Positions 1-12,965 of a stretch of 64,000 nucleotides of DNA are shown here, piece after piece. The translations under genes were made by a program, and so were the position numbers. The DNA lies in contig CALNHX010007604.1 of the NCBI GenBank assembly GCA_940337035.1, forward strand, positions 1-64,000, written 5' to 3'. Numbering within the stretch: the stretch's first letter is position 1; every line of letters starts with the position of its first letter. The notes under the pieces were generated by a model, which had not been told where the DNA came from, made no database searches, and saw only the letters and a list, made by a program, of their open reading frames with translations. This DNA comes from Agriotes lineatus (taxonomy: Eukaryota > Arthropoda > Insecta > Coleoptera > Elateridae).

Positions 1-3000
1 GAATTATCGTGAGTTCAGTTGTTTTTCAATTATTATGATGTAAGTTAGGTCGTGGCTTCTTTGTGGTTGTACATTCGGTTGCTCAACCTTGTTTTCCATT
101 TCTGTGTTAATTTCGATTCTTTTACATAGGTAATTTTTCGAGATTTTTTAAAAGATTGTCAGTATATACAGGAAATGATTTTCTGTATTCATTTAGGGAG
201 ATAGATTGATATATTGCTTCTGTTACTGTGTGTGCGCTGTGTCACTATGTGTGGATTTGAATCCTCCGATATTTTGAAAAAGTTTAGTCCAGCATTAATA
301 TGTTGTGTATGCAGTTGCTGAAATTACTCTGATAATGCCAGAATTAAAAAATATTTGAAAAGCAAAACTCACCTGTGGCCTCATTTTAACTTAGGTACGT
401 AAATCTGAGTTCGAATTTGCACGTTGCGTGACGTTTTGGTAAATATTCCATGCCTATTTTTTTTACTTCGCTTTCTATTCTTCATTTCGGACACGACTTG
501 AAGCATGTGGGAAATGTTATGTGGTTTAGGGATTTACACCAACTGCTGTAGGTTTTCTGGTTTGGACCATCTCGAACCAGTGGCGCACCCAGACAAAACT
601 TTGCTACATCATAAGACAGTTCCTTTAGAGTATTTTGTTGTTGTAAAACATTATGGAGTGCTTATATAATTATTCGTACAGAAATTTCTCGTGTAGCATC
701 TTGTTCTCAATATCTTTACATACAGTTTTCTCGTCGCACTAGGAAATGCCGAAATTAGTCTGTTACTATCCTTGTTAATGGTCCGTAATGTGGTGCATTT
801 CATTATCATATATACATATTAGTATGTTAACATAGTTTTTTTGTACATTTTATACTAAAAGGATATTGATACTTTTGAATTTGTGTATTTTCATATCTAT
901 GTTAGCGTCCCCATAATATAGTATACTAACTATTAAAATGTGCACGGATTGAGCAGCTTGTTTGTCTAACATAATTTATTATTTTATTAGTGTAAACCTA
1001 ATTATCTTAAAACGGAACTAATTATTTTTTTAAAAGTAATAACTGGGCAGTCATTGGTAAGCCACGGTAGCCTTTGAAGTAAATGTCTTCGGCTTGGCAA
1101 GGAAATTATGGCTAGAGTAAGCCTGTTTTAGTCTCTTAAGACAACCGTGCTCGTTGGTTTAATGCATTACAACCTACATAATTTGAACACTAGTAAAAGC
1201 TATTAAGGTAGCAATTAAGCGAGATTTATATCATGTGGGGGCACATTTCATCATTAAAATCTCGTTTCCTGGTTGTATACTATTCGTATTGTTTTGACAG
1301 CGCTACGCTTCCAGGTTTAACCGTAATTGTTCAGTTATGTGCGTGCTAATGAAATTTCGGCCACCCTAAGTGTCATTTGTGCCGGAAAAATGCCGACTTA
1401 GACGCGGCTAATGCTTCCCTTTGCATGCTGGAGGTACCCTATGGAAGTGGTAAATTCCAGCTAGAAGGAACGTGCAGGAACGCCGCAGGATCATTTGCGT
1501 TTTGCGTCTAACATATTTTGTGGTTATCAGTATGCATAAATTATCAACATTACAAATGCAAATTCTCCGATAACAAATGTCAGCCATTCCGCGTTTTGCG
1601 GTTTAATTCGCATTTCGCCTGTTAATTGCCCCGTAAAATCCTTTACATGTTGTGCCTGGGCGTTCAATAATTATTTAATTAATTATATGGCTTTTCTTTG
1701 TAATTGTACAGACAGCACTAGCTCGAGATACATTTTAATTATCTGCATTTTTCATCAAGAACGTTGTTTTTGTTCAATGTGGCAAAAAGAATCTTATCAT
1801 ATTCCTTTTGAATATTCTTCCTTGTACCGCACCGGAGCTTTCAGTACAATTTATAGCCATTAATATTTTCGAAACACCTGACAAATTTATGATTAAATTC
1901 AGCATTAGCGTACGAAGGGTTGTTATTTGTGCAACCGCATCCGCACGTGAACCCACCGTCGGGCGAGAACTTTCCCAAGGTTCTGTTATGCCAAACTCTA
2001 AGAGAGCCCGAACGTATATCTTTCCATGTTGTTATATGATAATTGAACGCGATCCCTGCGCAGTATTGAACTTCCCAATTTTCCGAGCCATTTCGCTTTC
2101 GAGGGTATTTTTTTCGTTGTCCATCGCGAATGAATGTCGGCCTGTTAAATAATTGACGAAACGTTGCACCACGCCATCTCTCATAAAAATGCTCGATCTT
2201 CTGCAACCTTCCTTAAAATAAATAGTAGGTAGAATCATGCTACATTAATGAGGGCCAAACTTTGCCGTAACTGCCCGTACATTCAAAGCAGGGTTAATGA
2301 GGAAAAGAGTTTGTGATATGGGCCGAGTTTAAATATTTGCGAAAACGTGAGTGATTCAGAGGGATTATGTATCTATAAAGGTTTTTAATTAGAAAAATTA
2401 GTGGCTTCTTCTATACTAAATATTTCCATCCCATTAAAAATCGAAGTAACAGTAAACAATGCAGATACATGAACAGCTGATCTATTTGTTTGGAAACCGT
2501 GCAAGGAGAATAAGTTTTTATTAGATCGGTAAAGTAATAGAAAATTGTACACATTCTTCCTGCGCTTTTCCTTTAATAACAGTATTTGCCTGGAGTAAAT
2601 TAGAGATATTTCCCAGGACAATGTACGATTTTTAGTCTCCGTAATAAAATTACGATCGTAAACCTGCAGCAGAAAATGCCCTAAGCAGTTGTCTGATTGC
2701 TGGAGTGAGATGAATTATGAAAGATAAAAGTGGCACTCGAAAATTTGAAACCCCGTAAATCTCGTATGAAATTTTTACTGAGCTTTGCGAGTGTTTTTAA
2801 AATAAAACGAATGCTCACGTACACAGAATTTTGAAGCGATGTTTTTTATCCTGCCCGATGTAAATCTTCAAAAACACTATTTTAAATGGTTAAAAAGTAC
2901 CTATTTGCTACAATTTCATACTTTCTACTTTGATGCGTTTTATAATCTTACGATATAATAAAGGAAACATTTTGTTACTGCCTTTATATTAGCTAGAAAC

Positions 3001-6000
3001 TTCATAAGAAAGAGTCTTTCAACGCATTATCGCTATTTTTGGGGAATCTCTTTACGGAAGCAAATTTGTTTATGCCCTAAAAACCTCTTAAGGCTTTCAT
3101 CTTAAAAGTTCCTAAGTTATTTCGATGTTCGTTCTTAATGAAAATCAATACGCCATTGGACAAAATTGGGAAAATAAATGAACTCGATGTTTGCTTGCGG
3201 ATTCTATACAGGAAATATTTGCTTTGATATTTCACTGTCTCTCAATATTCGAACATCTCATTATGTGACACCAAAATCGAATTATAAAAGTTTAGATTTG
3301 AAAAGTTTTCCCCTGTTTATTTAGTGGCAAGATATCGTTGGCCAAGCTAAATCCATTGAAAAATAGCACTACCTTTTAAGTAATAACGCATTTTCAGTTT
3401 GCACCTTATTTTACCTATGTGCTATTTTGTTCGAATTCAGTTCGCTACGTTTATTTCAGATAGGAAACGCAATGGAAGGTAAATTAGGAAAAGGTGAAAT
3501 ACCAAATATCCAAGCGTTGGACAACTATTTACTGCTAATGAAATAACGTGAACGAGGAGACTGATCGTAAGAAAGGGTTTTAGTAGCCGAATGGCAGGGG
3601 AAAAGAAAGTTGCCGATCTTCAGAGAAAGAATACCAATTTTTTACATATTAGGATTAATTTATATAGATTTCTCAAAACAGTGATAAACATACATATTCC
3701 ATGATTATTGCAGTAAGGTACATAACAGTGACTAACTATAGCTCTTGGGATTCAAAAGAAAACATATGATAAAGCAGCAACAAAATATCTTCGGGGTTGG
3801 TGTTTTAATCAAAACACTGGAGCATTGATTATGAACTTGTTCCCTTGATATAAATATAGATATGTACAATAATTACAAATTAAGTGCTTAGAGTGCGCGA
3901 TTACGCGCGAATAGCGGTGCTGGTAGTTTTTGTTCCTCTAAGGGGAACAGTAATTTTAGGCTAGAAGTTGGCAAGGGCTCGAACAGGTGTTCGAACAAGG
4001 TGCGAGACCTAGAAATAGAACAAATAAAATCCTAGACGCTGTTTCCGCCTGGGCGTGGCGATAGCGAGAGTAAACAACGGTTCGATCTTCTGAAGGGTGT
4101 ATAATGCTAAGCGTTGAGAAGTTCCACCTGGACGGGGCTGTACAGCTGGTGAACAACGGAGCGGTTTCCTGGTGGAGAAGAATAATTTTTAGGCGATCCG
4201 GGATGCTCGTCCGCTGAGGATGCTTCCTTACGTTCTGTGAACTAGGTGTTCGACTGCGGAACTTCGGAGCCTTTATTTTCAACGGTTGACGTCGCACTGT
4301 TTTGATTAAATTTTTCTATACATATTTTTACGAATTAGCAGGAAAATTTTTATCGACATCATGCTATAGCTGATATCCGCGCATTTTGATACCAAACACG
4401 ACCCTATTGGCGTGCAGGTAAAGCTGATTAGTGTGTGCTACCTTTGGCATGTTTAAGCGTTGGTAAGTTTTGGGCAGCGTTGCTTCATTTTATGATTGAG
4501 TTTGCTTCGAGAATTCGGCAGTTTCACAGTTCATTTCCAGACGCTATCTACCGTTTGCATGTAGACAGAGCGGTATTTGTTTCGGGGAGTGGAGATTTTA
4601 AAATTTATTTTAGATCGTTGATGGTTTTAAAATGCAGACATCGTGACGTCGCATCAACGGTTGTCGCACACCGTGCGCGGAATGCGGGTGTAATTAATAA
4701 ATCGTATCAAAATATTTGATGCGACACTCAAAAAATATACTGCCACAATACAAATCAATATTGGCGAAGAGTGAGGGTGGTTCAAAGGAAAAATTTATAA
4801 TTTTCTTTATTAAAACAAACTGAAGCACGATGGGTTAAACATATGGAATATGCCATTAACGAAATAGCCTAGGCATAATAGATATCTACCTTAAAAAATA
4901 CATTTTTGAGGTTTCCCTTAAAATTTTCCTAATATGCGTGGGCTAAAATACCTTCATTATTTGATTGTTTAAAGAAATTCGCAATTATTAGGATTGAAAA
5001 AATTATTTCTACCTACTTCAATTTCGAAAATCCTACATACTTATGTAATACTGAACTCAATGAAGCCTTTAATGCAGCTGCATAGTCTGTATTAATCCAC
5101 TCCTCACAAATTCAAGCACCTTTATCAGAACTTACTAATTATTAGCCTCGAACGAGCGAACCTAATTGGAGACGGTCATAAACCCTTAGGTATATCCTAG
5201 TAGAGCCCTTCTCAAGGGTTAGCTTTAAAATATATGGCTATGGAGCTTTTACAGCTGGTATTAATAAGCCATAAGGAAAGTTGTGCTTGATTTACTGATT
5301 CCAGTACTACCTCTAATAACCTTTAGAAAAACGTGAATGGGATTTATTAAGTCTTGATCTCTATGTTTTTTCTACATTTACAACTACATTATAATTATTT
5401 GAAATGCTCTTGGTGCCCAATAAATAAAAAGGGCTCATTTGAACACACAACGACAGTTTTGTTTAATTTACATTACAGGGGTTGTTTGGGAGCTGTTTTC
5501 TTAATATTGACTCCATTAGCAGTTTATAGCAAAATTTATAACATCGACACAATAAACTTTATGAGCACCGGTTTAATTAAATCAGCTTTTTAGGCTATAA
5601 TTTGAGATGGAGTCTCTATTTCCTTCGCATGGAAGTTTCTTGCCATCAAAAAGATTCGACATCTGATTCCGCTTCAACTACTTTTAGATAAAGCACATTA
5701 ATTTACCGTCCATTGTACCTGATATACGACGCAAGTTAGATAGCTCCTGTCACAGTCATTAAGATATAAAAAGTAAAATCTCGTCAATAAAACTGCTTCC
5801 GTCTACAAACTTTTGGCATCAAAGAAGGGCGGGCGGATAACTAATGCTTATGCTATCAGCCAATCAAAAAAGACCGAAGTAGTTAAATTTCTGATTATAA
5901 ATCTTCGCTATTAATGCGACGTTGCTGGGAAATCCGATTTTCTGGATGCAATCATATGCCTCATCGTTTCAAACAACGTCCGACACAACCTGAGTTTTCT

Positions 6001-7286
6001 CAGAGTTTCTATATGGCATTTTCTGAGAAAATGTTTTTGTTTTTACCTTGATAGTAGTTTTCTTGCTCAACTTACCAACATTTTTCCCTAGCAGGCTAAT
6101 TTCCGACCTGACATGAGTTTCTTGAATTTGTCCCCACTTGATAGCATCTTTGGGGATTATAAATAGAGGAAGCCACTATTATATAGCGTCATAAACGTCG
6201 ACTCCCCAACTAATTTAACTTAGTCAGCCAGCACTACAAATAGTTTGTGTCTCTGTTGATCAAGCGATCACTAGTATTGCTTTCTGTGGCGCTTTTTGCT
6301 CGCTTTTCCCCTGTATTGGACATTTTAGGACCCAGTTAATTGATACACGATTTTACAATCTCTTTTAATGCGCTTTTCATCCGGTGCGCGGGGATTTCCT
6401 TCGGGCGTATTTTTATTGAATGGCAGACGTGGTTGTAAAATAACTCGCAAAATTAACGACGGTGTAAGTTCGGCGAAATAAATACGCTGCCAGATCGCCC
6501 ATATCTCATGTCTACTCACAACACATAAACTTCGAATGTCAACTCCCGGAAAGTTTGCAACAACTACACGTAGTGGAACGCTTAGACAAAGCGTTGTTCG
6601 TTTTGGAAATACGTCAAGTCCTTTTTGCGCTTTCATTTCTCCATTTGGCCTGCCCGAGATGTACGTTCAGCAAACACAAGAAATAGTAACTTATACTACT
6701 GCTAGCGAAAGGTCGTTACTTTTTAGAATATTGAACTTGCAGAATTATTTCTTTGATGTCTTTCTCTTTGACTGGGGAGAATTCTTTGAATCCGGGAGCT
6801 TTTACTGCATGATACGAGATAAAAATAATGTAGACAATGCCGAAAATCTTTTAAAGTTTGAAATACAGTATTGAATATAACTTCAGTGTTATTAACTATT
6901 TTGTACAGAGTTTAAAAAGTTTTGCTAATGTTTCAGCACGCATTTTTGTAGTGATCTTGCCCCTTGTTAATTTTAAGCGAGTGCGTTTGAAGAAGAATCT
7001 CAAAGCCTTTATAACGACAAAAAATTTAAAGCTTCATATAATGACAACTGAAGAGTTTTGACGCTTCGCAGCCTTGTTAAAAAGGAGAAAGGTCGATTGG
7101 GAGGCCAACGGAATTGCGTCAAAGAATCGAGATACAAATACAATTTTTTCCATTCTTTTACACATAGCATGGAGAAAAAAAATGCGTCAGACTTCGATAA
7201 AAATATTATTACACACTCTTGAGGCTCGTTTTGCCTTCTCTTTAATATTATGTGGGAGAACTTTCTGTAAAACGGACACACAATAA
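1..7286. other. Non-coding stretch, no recognised gene or element
   Basis: AT-rich DNA in which I recognise no exon, transposon protein or RNA gene. The longest open frames here (up to about 120 codons) show no known motif, and several overlap one another on opposite strands, as chance frames do. A slightly GC-richer patch lies at about 3890-4310. If the ratchet-like splice site at 30312 is real, this stretch could be intron or upstream intergenic DNA, but nothing here decides that. Confidence 0.5.
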
Positions 7287-8546
7287 TTGTGTACATAAAA
7301 GTTGTAGGTACGAAGGTGCTGCACAATACTAAAATAGTTCTGATTATATAGGGTGGCTCGAAAAAGTGTGGCGAATCAAACTTACTTTTTTTAAATGGAA
7401 TGCCCTATATTTGAGTAGCTTAAAAGTTTTGCATTGAAATACACATCATTTCGAAATAACGTTATATGTGTCTAACGTCGACTGTTTTAGAGATATTAAC
7501 GATTCTATACAAAAAATGCTGAACTTCAGGCGGCTGCTGTAAGCAACAGAAAACAATTCGATGAAGGAAAACGGTACCAAAAAAATATGATTTTCGTGAA
7601 CTACCTTTCGAGTGTAAAATGATGGATCTGGGTATTAATGCTATACAGCGTGCTTAACATTTGCAAATTTAATGATTTCGATTATTTTCAAATGGAACGC
7701 GCTGTATATTTTTGTATTTTTGAAAAGCCCTTTTAATGATCTTTCTTTCTCTGATAGGTTACTTCATACGTCTATGTTCAACGGTTTTTCAAATTTGCGT
7801 GTTTGAAAAAAAAACAATTTTAGCCCCTTAAGATGCTTTATTTCAAGCAATAAAAAACAAACGCCATTAAAATAATGATTTAAACACTTGAGCTCTCCAA
7901 AATTAAAAACACAAAACCAGGTTTAGAAAATATAAATTCAGTCAGTGTTGATACAAGGAATAATAAACATGAAGAAACGATAAATGCAGAAATAAATCAA
8001 TTCCAAGCTCAAATAAATTCAGACTAAAAAAATAAAAGCCAATACAATAAAATCCTATACCTAATTACATTAAATGTTCAAATAGTTCTCCTTTCCTACT
8101 CTGAGTATTAAAGCTGCACGGAGAACTCATAATCAGCAAATATAATAATAGTGATGTATTTAAATGGAACACCCTGTATGTATATATCTGCACTTTTAAT
8201 GAGCTTCCTTCTGGCAGTTCATTTCCTAGCCCTAAATTCAAATTTAATTTTCTCCTGTTTTTTTCGTTTTTCCGTACTTGTTATTTCTAGTTTTGAGTAG
8301 TAGCAGCCGCCAGAAGTTCAGCAGTTTTTTGTATAAAATTGTTAATATCTCTAAATAGTTGATGTTAGACCCATACAACTTTATATCAAAATTATATTTC
8401 AGTGCAAAACTTTTAAGCTACCTAAATATAGGGCATTCCATTAAAAAAAAAGTTTGATTCGCCACACTTTTTTGAGCCACCCTGTATAGTCAAAACTATT
8501 TTGGTAATGTGCACCGCCTTCGTACCTACAACTTTTATGTACACAA
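7287..8546. mobile_element. Foldback (long inverted repeat) element, non-autonomous
   Basis: Two arms of about 250 bases face each other: 7287-7538 and 8302-8546. Each arm runs from TTGTGTACATAAAAGTTG at the outer end, through the motif GGGTGGCTCGAAAAAGTGTG (with small differences), to a CGGCTGCT tract at the inner end. The inner motif lies next to TATA (left) and TGTATA (right), a form common at ends of insect MITEs. The spacer of about 760 bases is AT-rich, has no coding sequence and carries three variants of AAATGGAAC-GCTGTAT. The inverted symmetry continues beyond the GGGTGGCTC motif for about 60 bases, so either the whole 1.26 kb is one foldback element or a MITE sits inside a larger palindrome. 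No transposase is present. Confidence 0.75.
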
Positions 8547-8639
8547 CATTCATGCAACTCTCATAGTTTTAGATATATCTTTCACCCCCGCTTCGTTGCG
8601 GGGCCCTGTATATCAATGTAAATAGAACAAAATCTACGC

Positions 8640-9834
8640 GTAAACAATCGAGGTTCTATTCTTCTTCTTGCTAGGTTCCACAACCCAATGGGTTTTGGCC
8701 GTTCCTTTTGGAACTTCCTTAATTCTTTTTTTTTTTTGGGGATTAGTCCCCTATCTTCTTACTTCTAAATTCTTTATAGCTTTGGTATGTTTTGGTTTTC
8801 ACAACTATCGTTTTCCATGTTTTCCTTTGCGTTGCTTCTTCTTTCCATTTGTTCGCCCCATTATCCTTAAGTCTTCTATCCATATTGATGTGGGTCTCAT
8901 TTGTTTCTTATTTCGCTAGGTTTCCATTTTGTTATTATTTCTATGGTCCTCTTTCTTTCACTTCGTGTTATGCGACCTAACCATTCAATTGTTAGCGTTC
9001 ACTATGTCTTTCTCGTTTATTTCTTCTTGTATTTCAAATTTCCTTAGTGGTCTATATTTACTTTTGCTTATCCTTTTTGGTTCGCAGTACTTTGCTTTCA
9101 AATATTCGTAGTTCTTCATCTATTTTTCTTATGCATTGAGTTTCGATGGCATATATCACGATTGGTCTTATAAGTGTTTTGTATATTTTTATTTATCTCT
9201 TTACCTAATTTCTTGTTCTTTAAAAGGTTTTTATTTGCAAAGTATACTTTATGGCCTACCTGAATTCTTGCTTTAATTTCTTCATTTCTTTGCATTGAGT
9301 GAGACTTACTTGCGTCCCCAGGTAGAAGTAGTTCTTTGTACTTTCGAAGTTATAGTTATCAACTTGTAGGTTTTGATTTTCGTTTCCTATACATATTTCT
9401 TTCACATTTCATATATTAGGTTTTTTTATTAACTTGTAGTCCCATTATTTTGCTGCTTCTTGAATTTTTCTAAAGGCTTGTTTAAGTCTCTTCCTTGTCC
9501 TATTTATTATAGCCATGTGGTCTGCATGCGCAATAATTTGGGTCTGTTTGGTGTTTGTGTTGCCTTGACTTTCTATTTTCCCTACATGTTGTAGCACTAT
9601 ATTGAATAATAGTTATCTCAAAGCTTTCAGTTATCCCATCTTGTGTTTTGATCACTGCATGGGACTCCTTTATTGTTATTTCAGTTAATTTTATGAACTT
9701 CTTTGGGCTTCTTAATTTCGCTATTTCTTCAAACATTCCTTCTCTGCTAATTTCGCCGAGAACTGCTTGAAGCCCACAAACACTATGTTTAGTTCGATAT
9801 TAAAGTCGTAGCTTTTTTCCAAAATTTTATTCAT
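8640..9834 (-). pseudogene. 3' half of an old LINE reverse transcriptase, split by an RTE-like insertion
   Basis: Read on the - strand, this is the C-terminal half of a non-LTR retrotransposon polymerase with many stops and frameshifts. Starting at 9834 one reads HTMNKILEKSYDFN, then NIVFVGFKQ (RT motif A region, normally F.DFKQAFD), HADHMAI (motif C, normally YADD), a YLG segment near 9335 and EWLGRITRSERKRT with a KWKP segment. It closes with AKTHWVVEP followed by an AAGAAGAAG-type tail near 8650. The 5' half continues in frame at 11701 on the same strand once the RTE-like insertion at 9844-11691 is removed. The catalytic YADD is degenerate, so it is dead. The clade is uncertain; an APE-endonuclease LINE of RTE/Jockey-like type is most likely. 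Confidence 0.7.
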
Positions 9835-9843
9835 TGTGTGTAA
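9835..9843. repeat. Left target-site duplication of RTE-like insertion
   Basis: TGTGTGTAA occurs here and again at 11692-11700, exactly flanking the + strand RTE-like element. Removing one copy together with the element restores the open frame of the older antisense LINE. Confidence 0.8.
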
Positions 9844-11691
9844 ACAAGACGACAGATGTGGAGAAATGGAAACCGAAACACCGCAGAGTATTCAGAAATT
9901 AGTAAGACTATCAGAACGAAGATCAGGAAGGAGAAAATGAAAGAACAGGAGGAAATAATAAAGGAAACAATTGAGAAAAACAAAAACATGAAATGTCTTA
10001 AACCAGTCATAGGTAAATCTCAGATATATGTCCTGAAAGATAAAAATGGAGCTATAACAAGAGATTTAATAAAAATACAAAAAATAGCGGAAGACTTTTA
10101 TACAGATTTGTATAGCACAAAAAAACCAGAGCCATTAACAATTAAAGACAAGTTAAAAAAGAAGGTAATGAATTTCAACTCTGAGGAAATCCCAGACATA
10201 AACAAAGACGAAGTTAAAAATGCTCTAAAATATATGAAAAACAACAAAGTAGCAGGCAGAGACGAAGTCCTGACCGAAATGTTAAAACTAGGAGGTGAAC
10301 AAGCTTTAGACCTAATAGTGATATTACTCAATAAATGCTTGCATGAAACCAATATACCATCTCACTGGAATGAAGCGAATATGATTATACTGTTTAAAAA
10401 ACGCGATAAAACTGATTACAAAACTACAGGCCGATAACACTTCTTTCACAAATTTACAAACTTTTCACAAAGATTATAACAAAAGGCTTAATAACAAACT
10501 AGACGCACGTCAGTCAGTGAAACAGGCTGGGTTCAGGGAAGGCTTTAGTACCTGCGATCACCTTCACACTGTCAAGATCCTAATTGAAAAGGCCATAGAA
10601 TATCAAATACCACTATAGTTTGGATTTGTGGACTATGAAAAGGCATTTGACAGTGTAGAACAGTGAGCAGTTTTAGAAGCACTACAAAACAGTAGAATCG
10701 ACTACAGATACACACAAGTTGTAAAGACCATCTACCAGAATGCAACATCGACAATCAGACTCCATACAAATCCGAAATCAATACCAATAAAAAGAGGAGT
10801 ACGCCAAGGCGATACAATGTCCCCTCAGTTGTTCAATGCGGTACTGGCAGATATATTTAAAAATTTGTTATGGGAGAGCAAAGGTCTTAACATCAACGGA
10901 TCAAGATTAAACCATCTCCGCTTCGCCGATGACGTAATTGTAATCTCTGAATCAAAGGAAGACCTAGAAATAATGCTGAATGAATTGGATATGATATCAG
11001 GACAAATTGGATTAAAAATGAACTATAGAAAAACAAAGGTAATGACGAACGCTCAGGAAGAGATAAATATAAGGATAAACGAACAAAAAGTGGAACAAGT
11101 ACATGAATATATATACCTGGGACAGAAGATCAAACCGCTAAAAGAAAATCAAACAGCGGAAATAGACAGAAGAGTGCGCCTAGGGTGGGCGGCATTTGCA
11201 AGAATGAGTTACATTTTAAAAAACCAAAACATTCCACTACACATGAGAAGCCAAGTGTTCGACAAATGTATATTTCCAGTTTTGACATATGGAGCACAAG
11301 TTTGGACCTTCACAAAAAGAAATATAGACCGCCTCGCAAAAACACAGAGAGCAATGGAACGCACGATGTTACGTATACCCTTGAAAGATAAAATACGAAA
11401 TGACGAAATCCGCCGAAGGACTAGTGTAAAGGATATAGTGACACATGTAAGTCAAATAAAATGGAAATGGGCAGGTCACAATGCAAGGTATACAGATAAC
11501 AGATGGAATTACAAATACAACAGTGGAGACCATGGACAAGAAAGAGAAATAGAGGAAGGCCGTTGCTTCGTTGGGCGGATGATATAAAAAAAGTCGGTGG
11601 TTATGATTGGTCAAGAAAGGCCACAGACAGAACATTATGGAAAGAAATGGAGGAGGCCTATGTCCAATACTGAAATGAAATAGGCTGATGA
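9844..11691 (+). pseudogene. RTE-like non-LTR retrotransposon, 5'-truncated and broken
   Basis: This is a 1.85-kb piece of a LINE polymerase. The segments seen in order are a linker with LKDKNGAI and FYTDLY (about 10020-10115), NNKVAGRDEVLTEMLK (10240-10290), YRPITLLSQIYKLF (about 10436), AGFREGFSTCDHLHT (10525), FVDYEKAFDSVEQ (10625), RGVRQGDTMSPQLFNAVL (10793-10850), the catalytic RFADDVIVI at about 10918-10944, then YIYLGQKI and KWKWAGHNARYTDNRW (about 11462). Defects are a frameshift near 10435, stops at about 10616 and 10666, and a frameshift near 11520 after which RKRNRGRPLLRWADDI is read. The 3' end is CTGATGA, a TGA-type tail typical of RTE elements. The endonuclease domain is missing. 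It lies inside an antisense LINE, flanked by a 9-bp duplication. Confidence 0.85.
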
Positions 11692-11700
11692 TGTGTGTAA
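11692..11700. repeat. Right target-site duplication of RTE-like insertion
   Basis: Second copy of TGTGTGTAA, matching 9835-9843 without mismatch. Confidence 0.8.
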
Positions 11701-12965
11701 CGCATCTATTGGTGATCTCCCTGGCGTAAATCCATTTTTGGTGGTCTCCGAGAAGCTTTTCTGTGAACAGTTCCATACTTTATTTTGTAAGCTGTACTCA
11801 ATACTGATCCCTCGGTAATTGTTCGTAACTTTTTTCTAGTGGTACTATTACTCCTTTTTTCATTCTTCTGGCATTGTTTCATGTTTCCAATATTTTTTAC
11901 TATTAAGCCTGTATACTCTATCTTGTAATTGCTTTCCTCCGTATTTTAATACTTTTCCTATTATGTCGTCACTTCCCGTGCTTTTCTATTTTAATGTGTT
12001 TATTATCTTTATAGTCTCTTCATAAGTTGGTTTTTGTATTTCTTCCCCATCTTCGTATGCTTCTTATATGGTCTCATTTATGAGTTGTTCTTGATTGTTT
12101 ACAAGTTACTAAAGTACTCCATCTATATTTGTTTTTTCTTTTCCTAATCCTTATTCCTTATTCTTTTAGGAGTCCTCTTGGTCTAATTCGATTTTCTTTT
12201 TCTGTTATTTTATTTTTCTATTACATTTATTGGTATTATTTCTTTTGTTGCAGTGTTTTATATCCTCTATTAGTTTTTCAATCAATTTTTCTTCTGTTTG
12301 AATCCATTGGTTGCATCTCTCGTTAATTCATTGTATGTTCATAATCTTCCTGTGCTCCTGACTACATTCGTTTGTAGGTTCGCGCATCTCTTATTTCTTT
12401 GCCGTTTTTCTTGTTATGAGTATATAGTCTGTTTGGTTTTTTGTTCCTGGGTGTACCCACGTTTGTTTGTGCATTCTTTTGTGCTTAAATTTTGTTGTAA
12501 TTATGTTCAATTCCCTTGCATTTGAGTAGTTACATAGTTTGTGCCCGTTTTCATGTACTCAGGTATTGTTTTCTTTCCTGCGACTTCTCTTATGTAGTAT
12601 TCTTTCCGTATCTGTGTGTCGAAATCTCCCAGGGTTATTAAAGTGTCATGTGTTTCACGTTGCATGTTGTTTTCCATTATAGCCTTTTTCTGCTTCCATT
12701 CACTCAGTTTCACTAATACTGTTCGCTTTCCTCTGATCCTCCAACGTTGTTCGCTGATTTAACCTCTGGTGTTAGTCCAAGCGATTCTCGAATGGATCGT
12801 TCTACTCATTTCTTCGTATCTTCGTTTACTATTGGTATCCCTTTTATGATGATGCCTTTTTACTTTTTCTTGTTTTCAGTTTATCTTCTAATGCGTCTAT
12901 TCTTTTGATTAGTTGATTCATTTCTCTTTCCAGTTTTTTTGCGTAGCATTTCTTCTTTCTAACTT
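11701..12965 (-). pseudogene. 5' half of the old antisense LINE (ORF1 end, endonuclease scrap, RT start)
   Basis: On the - strand, from 12965 downwards, there is a coiled-coil-like EMNQLIKRIDALEDKLK stretch of ORF1 type (near 12900). Then come WKQKKAIMEN and LITLGDFDTQI (12713-12620; GDFN-type endonuclease motif), STGSDDIIGKVLKYGGKQL (about 11975, RT finger region), NYRGIS and VLSTAYKI in different frames (about 11810), and finally GFTPGRSPIDA ending at 11701. The ORF1-like and endonuclease-like parts are so close together that an internal deletion is likely. Stops and frameshifts are frequent. The next residues of the polymerase are found at 9843 and below, beyond the RTE-like insertion. Confidence 0.65.

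Noticed and set aside
3956..4297. Open frame of 113 codons on the - strand
   Set aside because: No recognisable domain, and low-complexity basic/serine-rich composition in a GC-richer patch; no evidence of an exon.
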